From NCBI GenBank assembly GCA_963700425.1, contig CAVOXO010000003.1, positions 778,986-842,985 on the forward strand: a stretch of DNA of 64,000 nucleotides, given 5' to 3'. The notes under the pieces are model-generated. The model saw nothing but the letters and a program-made list of their open reading frames with translations, did no database searches and was not told the origin of the DNA. Shown one piece after another: positions 56,844 through 64,000 of this stretch. Within the stretch, counting starts at the first letter, position 1; every line of letters begins with the position of its first letter. Position numbers and translations under genes: made by a program. This DNA comes from CAVOXO01 sp963700425. GTDB taxonomy: Bacteria > Actinomycetota > Acidimicrobiia > Acidimicrobiales > Microtrichaceae.

Positions 56844-57659
56844 TCAGACATCGCGGGCTCCCGCTTCCAACAGCAGCTCGCGGAGTGGCCCGATGAGCGC
56901 CGCTGGTGCGGCGAGGACGTCGGCACCGGGCGGACCGGACTCACAGATCGCCTCGACGGTGACGCCGGATTCGGTACAGATCAGCCATCCCGCAGCCAGG
57001 TCCCACGGCTGGAGTCCGGCCTCGACGTAGGCGTCGAGGCGTCCAGCGGCGACGGAGGTGAGGTCGTACGCGGCGGCCCCCAACCGGCGGATGTCACGGA
57101 CGCGGGGAAGGAGCCGGGCGACCATGGCGGCCTGGCGGCCCCGTCGGGCGCGGTCGTAGGCGAAGCCGGTCCCGATCAGCGCGAGCTCGGGAGGGACGGT
57201 CGAACGACATCGGATCGCGGCGCCGCCGAGTGTGGCGCCTCCTCCGAGGAATGCCCGGTAGCGCTCGTCCCGGGCGATCTCGACGATGGCCGCGGCCACC
57301 GGTTGATCCGAGACGCATGCCGCGATGGACACCGCGAAGGGTGGATGGCCGTAGACGAAGTTGGTCGTGCCGTCGATGGGGTCCACCACCCAGCAGATGC
57401 CGCTCGAGCCGTCCTGGTGCCCGCTCTCCTCGGTGATCCAACCGTCATCGGGCCGCCGGTGGGACAGAACGTCGCGAATGTGCGCGTCGGAGGCCCGGTC
57501 GACGTCGGTGACGATGTCGGTGGAGGTCGATTTGGTCTCCTGGTCGAATCCCGACGCTCGGCCCCGCCGGACGACCTCGGCCGCCGAGACGGCGACCTCG
57601 AGCGCCAGGTCGGCGAGTTCCGCCGGGTCGACCGGAACGTCGAGCGGATCGAGAGTCAT
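56844..57659 (-). CDS. Inositol monophosphatase family protein
   Basis: A Mg2+/Li+-sensitive phosphatase of 271 residues, perhaps for myo-inositol 1-phosphate, histidinol phosphate or NADP(H). The first metal motif is WITEESGHQDGSSG (E), the second WVVDPIDGTTNFVYGHPPFA (DPIDGTTN), and the third WDLAAGWLICTESG (WDxAAG). It begins at ATG 57659, overlapping the stop of the small membrane-protein gene (ATGA, 57656-57659), and ends 24 bases before mtrA starts. An actinobacterial role in inositol or PI synthesis is inferred; the substrate is uncertain. Confidence 0.9.
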   Translation of the reverse strand: MTLDPLDVPVDPAELADLALEVAVSAAEVVRRGRASGFDQETKSTSTDIVTDVDRASDAHIRDVLSHRRPDDGWITEESGHQDGSSGICWVVDPIDGTTNFVYGHPPFAVSIAACVSDQPVAAAIVEIARDERYRAFLGGGATLGGAAIRCRSTVPPELALIGTGFAYDRARRGRQAAMVARLLPRVRDIRRLGAAAYDLTSVAAGRLDAYVEAGLQPWDLAAGWLICTESGVTVEAICESGPPGADVLAAPAALIGPLRELLLEAGARDV

Positions 57660-57931
57660 TGCTGGTTCTTCCGGTCCCACTCGACGAGCGCCCGCAGGCT
57701 GAGCACCGCGACGACCGCGACGCCGACGGACGTCACGAGCGCTCCGCCGACGAGCGCCAGCCCCGCGGCGACGGTGCAGTCGCCGTCACACTGCAGCTCG
57801 AGGAACGAGTACCCGATGAGCCCACCGGCCGCGCCTCCGGCGAGGATCGCCGCGAACGCGACGACCCGGGCGGTCACCGAGGGTAGAGCGGTGTCAGGCG
57901 GGTTGTCGGGTCGGGGAGTCGTGACGGACAT
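57656..57931 (-). CDS. Small membrane protein (91 aa)
   Basis: A 91-residue protein with two hydrophobic segments, VVAFAAILAGGAAGGLIGYS and AGLALVGGALVTSVGVAVVAVL, separated by an external loop with two cysteines (ELQCDGDCTVAA) that could form a disulfide. It ends RALVEWDRKNQQ. ATG 57931 is the most sensible start, giving MSVTTPRPDNPPDTALP. The frame is open 335 codons further upstream but that part is very basic and not coding-like. Coupled to the inositol phosphatase gene by an ATGA overlap. Function unknown. Confidence 0.7.
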   Translation of the reverse strand: MSVTTPRPDNPPDTALPSVTARVVAFAAILAGGAAGGLIGYSFLELQCDGDCTVAAGLALVGGALVTSVGVAVVAVLSLRALVEWDRKNQQ

Positions 57932-58048
57932 CGTCGGGCAGGCTACCCGGCACCCGTCCTCCGGAATAGGTCCAACGACCCCATGGACATCCGGCCACAG
58001 TCCATTACCGTGCGTGGTGAAGTGAACGCTGAGCGTGAGGACACGGAC

Positions 58049-58848
58049 ATGACACGACCAAGAGACCCGCGAGGAGACGCTGGTACCGCCCCGCCGTTTG
58101 GGAACGCTGCTCGCCACCGCACGGTCGAACCACGGCATGACCCTCGACCAGGTGGCGGACGGCTCGAACGGGCGATTCTCCAAGGCTGCGCTGTCCTCGA
58201 TCGAACGCGGAACCGCCGACATCGACGATTCGTCGCTCGCCGAACTGGCGGCCATGTACGGCCTCGCCACGTCCTCACTCATCCCCGAACGTTCTCTCCT
58301 GGAGCTCGACGTTGCCGAGGGGGTGCTGCGAACCCAGATCCGGGTCGAGGCCGTGGGCGACGCGCTCGACCCGTCCCGACGAGGTGCTGTCTCGATACCT
58401 GGCCATGGTGTATTCGATGCGACACGCCGCGCCGGGATCCAAGGTCTCGCTCCGTCGTGAGGATCTCGACGTGCTCGGGACGGCTCTTCATCTGAGGAGC
58501 GACCGCGTCGAGACCGATCTCGAGGCCCTGATGGCGGTCCCCGATGACGCCCTCGTCGCCACGACGTCGGCGCTGTCTCGTCGGGTCCTGATTCCGGCGG
58601 CGGGGGTCCTGGTCGCGTTCTGCAGCGTCGGGGCGTTGATCCTGTCCGCAGGGAACACCGATCCCGACACCGCCCCGCGCCCCGCTCCCGAGTCCACCAT
58701 CGCGCCGGCGCCCGCGGTGGCACCGGGGTCGGGAGTGACCGCCGACGTCGACGTCGGTGCCGGAGTCGTCCAGGAACGCGACGCTGCAGGCGGGACGGGG
58801 CCGGTGCAGCAGCGCACCGGCGTCGACGAGCCGGCGGACGACATCTGA
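58049..58848 (+). CDS. XRE-family helix-turn-helix protein with C-terminal membrane helix, one or two frame breaks
   Basis: An unusual membrane-anchored regulator. The Xre-type HTH is in ARSNHGMTLDQVADGSNGRF and FSKAALSSIERGTADIDDS, followed by LAELAAMYGLATSSLIPERS (helical). After an extra base near 58377 come EVLSRYLAMVYSMRHAAPGS and LEALMAVPDDALVATTSALS, then a hydrophobic helix LIPAAGVLVAFCSVGALILS and a proline-rich exported tail. Start uncertain: ATG 58049 needs another extra base before 58098; TTG 58098 is in the HTH frame with GAGGAG too far upstream. RodZ-like architecture (HTH, helix, exported tail) makes a link to the cell wall possible. It is divergent from the small membrane-protein gene. 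Confidence 0.72.
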
Positions 58849-58923
58849 ATCCAACGATCCCCGCGTCGCGGTCCGGTCGTCGACGGGTGGACGGCGCCGG
58901 TTCGTGCTCTATCGTCTCCGCCC

Positions 58924-59421
58924 ATGATCGATGAGTCACCGACCCGCGCCCTGTCCCTCCCGGTTCGTCCGATCCGCCCCCGGCTGATCCGTCTCGCCGT
59001 TGCCGGTGCCCTGGCAGCGGCCCTCGTCTCGATCTCCGTGGGGTGCTCCGATGACGAGGCGGCCGACGAGACCGAGGCGACCACGACCGCGGTCCAGGAG
59101 CTCCCCGAGCTCTCCGATTCGCTGTTCGTCGAGTCGACCGGGGTCGAGGCCGTCGACATCGACGTCATCGACAACAGTTTCGAGGAGCGCTATGTGACGG
59201 TGTCGGCCGGAACGACGGTGACGTGGACCAACAACGGCGAGGTGGAACACAACGTGACCCCGAGCGTCGAGGGCCAGTTCGCCGGCGTCGACAGCGACGG
59301 CTTCGGCCCCGGGTCGGTCCACAGCGTGACCTTCGACGAGCCGGGCGAGTACCAGTACTACTGCACGATCCACGGCACACCCCGCAACGGACAGACGGGC
59401 GCCATCAGGGTCGTGGCCTGA
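58924..59421 (+). CDS. Cupredoxin (plastocyanin-like) lipoprotein
   Basis: A 165-residue exported copper protein. The N-terminus has a hydrophobic signal LAVAGALAAALVSISVGC with a lipobox ending in C. The mature domain is a type 1 copper cupredoxin: VDIDVIDNSFEERYVTVSAG, VTWTNNGEVEHNVTPSVEGQ (first His) and VTFDEPGEYQYYCTIHGTPR (Cys and second His, in CTIH). The usual fourth ligand methionine is not clear, as the residue after HGTPRNG is Q, which suggests a Gln ligand (stellacyanin-like) or an unusual site. Its neighbour is a lipoprotein with a beta-helix. It probably carries electrons in the exported space. Confidence 0.87.
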   Translation: MIDESPTRALSLPVRPIRPRLIRLAVAGALAAALVSISVGCSDDEAADETEATTTAVQELPELSDSLFVESTGVEAVDIDVIDNSFEERYVTVSAGTTVTWTNNGEVEHNVTPSVEGQFAGVDSDGFGPGSVHSVTFDEPGEYQYYCTIHGTPRNGQTGAIRVVA

Positions 59422-59469
59422 CCTCGCGATCATCCCCCCCGCTGATCCGCTGCGCATTATGGTGACCCG

Positions 59470-60744
59470 ATGCGTCGAATCCTGCCCCTGTGTGCCGCAG
59501 TCGCTCTGATCATCAGTGCCTGTGGCAGTTCCGACTCCGATGACACCGCCGCCGACGACGGTGGCGGTACCGCGTCCTACTCGACGCTGACCGTCCCCGG
59601 AGACCACGCCACGATCCAGGAGGCCATCGACGCCGCAGAACCGGGCGATCTCGTGCTGATCGGCGAGGGTACCTACCGCGGCGGCATCAACGTGGAGACC
59701 GAGAACGTGGTCATCCGCGGCGTCGACCGCAACAAGGTCATCATCGACGGGGAGTTCGAGGACGAGAACGGACTCAGGGTGTTCTCCGACGGTGTCGCCA
59801 TCGAGAACCTCACGGTGCGCAACAACCTGAAGAACGGGATCTTCTTCACCGGTGAGTACAGCGACAACACCGATCAGAACCGGATCCTGACCGGCTACCG
59901 GGCCAGCTACATCACCGCCTACAACAACGGTCTCTACGGCGTCTACGCCTTCAACGCCACGACCGGGCAGTTCGACAACAGCTACGGGTCGGGCCACCCC
60001 GATTCGGCCTTCTACATCGGCCAGTGCAACCCCTGCGACGCGGTGATCACCGACGTCGAATCCGAACTCAACATGTTGGGGTATTCGGGGACGAACTCCA
60101 CCGGCGTGACCATCGTCAACTCGAACTTCCACGACAACCGCTCGGGCATCGACCCCAACTCGCTCGACAGCGAGAAGCTGGCGCCCAACGCCGGCACGAC
60201 GATGGTGGGCAACATCGTCAAGGACAACGACAACGCCGACGCCCCCAGCAACGAGGGATTCGCGGTGGCCTACGGCAACGGCATCGTGCTGGGCGGGGTC
60301 ACCGACAACATCGTCGAACGCAACCTGGTAACCGGTCACCTTCTCGGGGGCATCGTGGTCACCGATCTCCCCCAGGACTTCAAGCCGGAGAACAATCGGG
60401 TCCGCGACAACGTCCTGAGTGACAACCAGTACGACCTCGTCTACCTCACCGTTGCCTATCCCTCCACGCTGTTCGGAAACTGCTTCGAGGGCAACGAGAT
60501 CACCACCGAGTTCCCCGAGGGTCTCCAGGCCGCAGCTCCCTGCGGCGGCGCCGACACCGATTTCGGTGACCTCTCGGGCATCCTGGCCGACGTCCCGCCG
60601 GCGCCGCCCGATGTCGACTGGAAGACGATGCCCGCACCGGCCGATCAGGAGAACATGGCGGACGCGGAATCGGCGCCTCCCCGCCCCGCCACCGACGTGC
60701 CCATGGCCGTGGATCTCGACGCCATCGAGACGCCCACCGGGTGA
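59470..60744 (+). CDS. Right-handed beta-helix lipoprotein (NosD-like)
   Basis: A 424-residue exported lipoprotein: signal MRRILPLCAAVALIISAC with lipobox SAC. From residue 38 a run of parallel beta-helix coils follows, for example LTVPGDHATIQEAIDAAEPG, TYRGGINVETENVVIRGVDR, LTVRNNLKNGIFFTGE, SYITAYNNGLYGVYAFNATT and SNFHDNRSGIDPN, with repeated N and G at corners, the pattern of pectate-lyase/NosD proteins. NosD family members help load copper into N2O reductase; the cupredoxin next door suits a copper link, but there is no nosZ in view. The tail is proline-rich and possibly disordered. 48 bases after the cupredoxin stop, so probably cotranscribed. Frame intact. Confidence 0.85.
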   Translation: MRRILPLCAAVALIISACGSSDSDDTAADDGGGTASYSTLTVPGDHATIQEAIDAAEPGDLVLIGEGTYRGGINVETENVVIRGVDRNKVIIDGEFEDENGLRVFSDGVAIENLTVRNNLKNGIFFTGEYSDNTDQNRILTGYRASYITAYNNGLYGVYAFNATTGQFDNSYGSGHPDSAFYIGQCNPCDAVITDVESELNMLGYSGTNSTGVTIVNSNFHDNRSGIDPNSLDSEKLAPNAGTTMVGNIVKDNDNADAPSNEGFAVAYGNGIVLGGVTDNIVERNLVTGHLLGGIVVTDLPQDFKPENNRVRDNVLSDNQYDLVYLTVAYPSTLFGNCFEGNEITTEFPEGLQAAAPCGGADTDFGDLSGILADVPPAPPDVDWKTMPAPADQENMADAESAPPRPATDVPMAVDLDAIETPTG

Positions 60745-60748
60745 AACG

Positions 60749-62250
60749 ATGACCGCCGTCGAGACGGCGGCCGGATCGGTCAGAGGACGATCCCAGGGCG
60801 GCGTCCGCTCGTTCCTGGGCATCCCCTACGCGGCGCCGCCGGTCGGTGAGCGCAGGTTCCGTCCTCCGCAGCCGGCGGCGGGATGGGCCGGCGTGCGGGA
60901 CGCATCGGAGTTCGGTCCCCGGTGCCCCCAGGTCTTTTCGATGCTCGCTCCGGCGAACGAGGCGGAGCAGGAGGACTGCCTGTACCTCAACGTCTGGAGT
61001 CCCGGGCGCGACGGGGACTCGCTACCGGTGATGGCCTGGCTCCACGGGGGCAGCTTCACCAGCGGATCGGGCGCGGTTGCCTGGTACGACGGTGCCCGCC
61101 TGGCGGCGAGGGGAGTCGTGGTGGTGAGCCTCAACTACCGGCTCGGACCCCTGGGATTCCTCCACCTCGAACCCTTCGGCGGTGAGCGCTTCGCCGGGTG
61201 CGCCAACCTCGGTCTGGCCGATCAGTCGTTCGCCCTGCGCTGGGTGAGCGAGAACATCGCAGCGTTCGGCGGTGATCCCGCCAACGTCACCCTCTTCGGT
61301 GAGAGCGCCGGGGCCATGAGCGCGGCCGCTCATGTCGCAGTGACCTCAGCCGGCGGTCGTCCCGCCCGGATCATCGCTCAGTCAGGTGCCGCGGGCCATG
61401 TCCAGGATGCCGAGAGCGGTGAACGCAATGCGGCTGTCGTGCTCGACCACCTCGGCGTCGACCGGCGTCGACTCGGAGTCCTCGAGTCCCTTCCCGTCGA
61501 GGCCTTCGTCTCGGCGGTCGAGGTTGCGAACGCGGCGATCGGCCCCAGCGATCTGCCCCTCCCGTTCAGACCGACCGTCGAGCCGACGAGCCTTCCGGTG
61601 GCCCCACTCGAGGTGTACCGCAACGGGTCGCGGTCGGACATCGACCTGTTGGTGGGCACCACCGCCGACGAGATGAACCTCTTCGGTTGGGTCGCCGCGG
61701 TGACCGGCGACACGCGATCCCTCGACGAGGGCCGCCTCGTGCGACGGGTGTCGCGTGCAGCCGCCGCACGAGGTGTGATGGTCGACGCGGAGGAGATCAT
61801 CGACACGTACCGACGGGTCCGTCACCTCTCCACCCCCACGCAGGTGTGGATGGCGATCGGCACCGATCTCACGTTCCGACTCCCGGCCCTGTCGATGGCG
61901 ACCGCGGCGAGCGAGGGCGGGTCGATGGTCCACATGTACCGGTTCGATGAGCCGTCGGTCGCCTTCGACGGTGTTCTCGGGGCGGCCCACGGGTTGGAGA
62001 TCCCCTACGTCTTCGACAACCTCGATGCGCCCGGCGCAGACATCATGCTGGGCGACATCGGCCCCGAGCATCGCCGGCTGGCCGACATCACGGCATCGGC
62101 ATGGGTCGACTTCGCCGCCACGGGCGTTCCGACCCTCGGCCCCGGCGGCCCCTGGCCGTCATGGTCGGAGCATGGCTCGACGGCGGTTCTCGACCGTTCC
62201 ACGCGCGGACCATGGACGGCACCGAGGAGACCACGGCGCTCTGGATGTGA
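60749..62250 (+). CDS. Type B carboxylesterase, frame break near the 3' end
   Basis: A carboxylesterase/cholinesterase-type alpha/beta hydrolase of about 500 residues. The oxyanion site is VMAWLHGGSFTSGSG, the nucleophile serine is in NVTLFGESAGAMSAAAHVAV, the acid in DLLVGTTADEMNLFG and the histidine in GAAHGLEIPYVFDNL. The N-terminus RSFLGIPYAAPPVGERRFRP matches the family. Near 62197 one base is lacking (or two are extra): reading on in the next frame gives ARTMDGTEETTALWM and a stop at 62248-62250. The uncorrected frame stays open right through to the window edge, as dinB lies in it. ATG 60749 follows the beta-helix stop by 4 bases. Confidence 0.87.
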
Positions 62251-62282
62251 CACGTCCCCGCGCCGCCCGCCGCTCGGCAACA

Positions 62283-62786
62283 ATGGACGGCGTGCGCGAG
62301 TGGCTCGTCGGCGGGGCGATCATCGAGAACGGCGGCGAGCTGCTGCTGGTCGAGAACGTCCGCAAGACCGGCCGCCGCGACTGGACGCCTCCCGGGGGCG
62401 TCATCGAGACCTCCGACGGCGAGGCGGTGCTCGACGGTCTGACCCGAGAGGTCAACGAGGAGACCGGGCTCACCGTGTCCCGGTGGAGTCCCCTGCTGTA
62501 CGAGGTCACCGCCGAGGCCCCCGATCTGGGCTGGATCATGCGGGTCGAGGTCTACCGGGCCGACGAGTTCCACGGTGCCCTCAGCGTGGGCGACGACCCC
62601 GACGGCATCGTCACGTCGGCCGGTTTCGTCGCCCAGTCGGACTGCGATTCGCACCTGGCCGACAGCCATGCCTGGGTGCGCGAGCCGCTCGTCGACTGGC
62701 TCACCCAGCGATGGACCGTTCCCCGTGTGTACCGGTATCGACTCGAGGGACGCGGATTCACCAACAGCAGGATCGTGCGCCTGTGA
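62283..62786 (+). CDS. NUDIX hydrolase
   Basis: A 167-residue NUDIX pyrophosphohydrolase. The box spans DWTPPGGVIETSDGEAVLDG then LTREVNEETGL (the REVxEExGx metal-binding part is exact). Upstream WLVGGAIIENGGELLLVENV is the first strand pair. The second half is YRADEFHGALSVGDDPDGIV and RYRLEGRGFTNSRIV, not diagnostic. Substrate unknown; a nucleotide or ADP-ribose type is likely. ATG 62283 is the better start; the stop overlaps the dinB GTG (GTGA, 62783-62786). Confidence 0.9.
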   Translation: MDGVREWLVGGAIIENGGELLLVENVRKTGRRDWTPPGGVIETSDGEAVLDGLTREVNEETGLTVSRWSPLLYEVTAEAPDLGWIMRVEVYRADEFHGALSVGDDPDGIVTSAGFVAQSDCDSHLADSHAWVREPLVDWLTQRWTVPRVYRYRLEGRGFTNSRIVRL

Positions 62787-64000
62787 CCGCGCCCGGCGCG
62801 GGTCAGCCCGCGGCGTCGGGGGGCGGGTCGCGCACCATCCTCCACGTCGACATGGATGCCTTCTTCGCGTCCGTCGAGATGCGGGACGACCCGTCGCTTC
62901 GCGGTCGGCCCGTCGTCGTCGGCGGAGCGGGCCCTCGCGGCGTGGTGGCTGCGGCGTCCTACGAGGCACGGTCGTTCGGCGTCCACTCGGCACAGCCGAT
63001 GGCGATCGCCCGACGCAGGTGTCCGCACGCGGTCATCGTCGCCCCGAGGCACGCGCACTACTCGTCGGTGTCACGAGTGGTGATGGACACCTTCGGTGAC
63101 GTCACGCCGCTCGTCGAGCCGCTGTCGCTGGACGAGGCCTTCCTGGACGTGAGCGGTCGCCTCCGATCCCTGGGAACCGGCGAGGAGATCGCGGGCCTCC
63201 TCCGAGAGAGGGTTCGCAACGCCAGCGGCCTGAGCTGCTCGGTCGGTGTCGCCCCCAACAAGTTCCTCGCCAAGCTGGCGACGGAGGCTGCGAAGCCCGA
63301 GGCGTCGCGCCGAGGTCCCGTGGGCGGTCTCGGAGTCAGGGTCGTCGGAGCGGACGAGGTGGAGGCCTTCCTCGACCCCCTTCCCATCGACGCCCTGTGG
63401 GGCGTGGGGCCGTCGACCCGGGCGCGCCTCGTCGCGATCGGCGTCGAGACCGTGGGCGCGCTGTCCCGGCTGCCCGTCGACGCGGTGATCGCCGCGGTGG
63501 GCGACCGCAACGGTCGCCATCTCTGGAACCTCTCCCGAGGCATCGATGACCGTCCGGTGACCTCCGATACCCAGGCCAAGTCGATCAGCCACGAGGAGAC
63601 GTTCGCCGTGGATGTCGACGACCGGGCCCACCTGCGCCACGAGATCCTGCGCCTCGCGGATTCGGTCGCCTACCGCCTGAGACCGCGCCCGTCTCCGGGC
63701 GCGCACCGTGACCCTCAAGCTCCGTGCCCCCGATTTCAGGACCATCACCCGATCACGGACGCTGGAGGATCCCACCGACGACGGCCTGATGATCGCCGCG
63801 GTGGCGAAGGATCTCCTGGCGCGGGAGTCGATCGCCGGGGGCATCCGGCTCGTCGGCGTCGGCGCCTCGGGTCTGGGCGCTCCCACGGAGCGGCCGGTCC
63901 AGCTGGCCCTTCTCGATGCCCCCGGTGCCGGAGCAGCCGACGCGACCCTGCCGTCGGACCCCGGGCACCGCCGGGTCATCAACGACACCGTCGACGACAT
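62783..64000 (+). CDS. dinB: DNA polymerase IV (Y family), 3' end cut by window edge, one frame break
   Basis: A translesion DNA polymerase. The catalytic acidic residues are in ILHVDMDAFFASVEMRDDP and LSLDEAFLDVSGRLR; the SVGVAPNKFLAKLATEAAKP block and the HhH region ALWGVGPSTRARLVAIG follow, and the little-finger begins KSISHEETFAVDVDDRAHLR. An extra base near 63680 (VAYRL, then RARLRARTVTLKLRAPDF) breaks the frame before the last visible part, SRTLEDPTDDGLMIAAVAKD. The final codons lie beyond 64000. GTG 62783 overlaps the NUDIX stop, giving the extension TAPGAGQPAASGGGS before the core. Confidence 0.9.
   Translation, partial: MTAPGAGQPAASGGGSRTILHVDMDAFFASVEMRDDPSLRGRPVVVGGAGPRGVVAAASYEARSFGVHSAQPMAIARRRCPHAVIVAPRHAHYSSVSRVVMDTFGDVTPLVEPLSLDEAFLDVSGRLRSLGTGEEIAGLLRERVRNASGLSCSVGVAPNKFLAKLATEAAKPEASRRGPVGGLGVRVVGADEVEAFLDPLPIDALWGVGPSTRARLVAIGVETVGALSRLPVDAVIAAVGDRNGRHLWNLSRGIDDRPVTSDTQAKSISHEETFAVDVDDRAHLRHEILRLADSVAYRLRPRPSPGAHRDPQAPCPRFQDHHPITDAGGSHRRRPDDRRGGEGSPGAGVDRRGHPARRRRRLGSGRSHGAAGPAGPSRCPRCRSSRRDPAVGPRAPPGHQRHRRRH

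Noticed and set aside
60749..64000. A single uninterrupted frame from the carboxylesterase start to the window edge, suggesting a giant fusion protein
   Set aside because: The middle 500 bases in this frame are arginine-rich nonsense, while NUDIX lies in another frame with its own start and stop. The esterase and DinB happen to share a frame and high GC removes stops.

Overview
The window is a gene-dense, high-GC chromosome segment with no intergenic gap over 300 bases, no rRNA, tRNA, CRISPR array or insertion sequence that I could see. It comes from an actinobacterium. The evidence is the MtrAB-type two-component system with a GerMN lipoprotein, the decaprenylphosphoryl-ribose pair (UbiA-type transferase plus DprE1), a PimB-like mannosyltransferase, a polyphosphate glucokinase, a luciferase-like monooxygenase and a DUF222/HNH protein. 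A deep-branching class such as Acidimicrobiia is my guess from overall feel, not something the sequence proves.

Layout. 0-4.4 kb: GH15 glucoamylase/trehalase (cut by the window edge), zwf and pgl (oxidative pentose phosphate pathway), haem-binding protein. 4.4-10.1 kb: a 1070-residue fused isobutyryl-CoA mutase (IcmF) divergent from a MarR regulator, a YbaK-type deacylase, an HNH protein. 10.1-25.8 kb: a putrescine/polyamine catabolic region: saccharopine-dehydrogenase-like enzyme, FAD amine oxidoreductase, PotABCD-type importer, an acyltransferase/SGNH protein, an ADC-family protein, an Lrp regulator, a class III aminotransferase, two aldehyde dehydrogenases and a GabT-type aminotransferase. 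Together these could import putrescine and carry it through 4-aminobutyraldehyde, GABA and succinate semialdehyde to succinate. 25.6-31.6 kb: GGDEF protein, metal-dependent hydrolase, glutathione peroxidase, and a coupled acyltransferase-ppgK-monooxygenase operon. 31.7-34.8 kb: secreted HExxH protein, DPPR synthase, DprE1. 34.8-39.9 kb: a glycerol-phosphate/sugar-type ABC importer operon (UgpB/E/A/C) headed by an unrecognised gene. 40-49.8 kb: MBL hydrolase, QueG, PimB, membrane protein, ArsA-like ATPase, a small acidic protein with an SMC-like coiled-coil protein, ROK kinase, alanine-type aminotransferase. 49.8-57.9 kb: TetR, ACT-domain protein, GlpK divergent from PfkA, then MtrA-MtrB-GerMN and an inositol monophosphatase. 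58-64 kb: XRE regulator, cupredoxin lipoprotein, beta-helix lipoprotein, carboxylesterase, NUDIX hydrolase, DinB (cut by the edge).

Two things stand out. First, the glutathione peroxidase (27893-28376, minus strand) has an in-frame TGA at its catalytic selenocysteine/cysteine position, a GGUC-loop hairpin 14 nt downstream and no canonical resolving cysteine: a strong selenoprotein candidate. Second, about 25 genes carry single-base frame breaks, nearly all equivalent to one extra base, concentrated in the pot operon, one aldehyde dehydrogenase, and the 43-50 kb block. Insertion-type sequencing error is the simplest reading, so the positions are recorded gene by gene. Coordinates of such genes span the whole locus from start to the restored stop.
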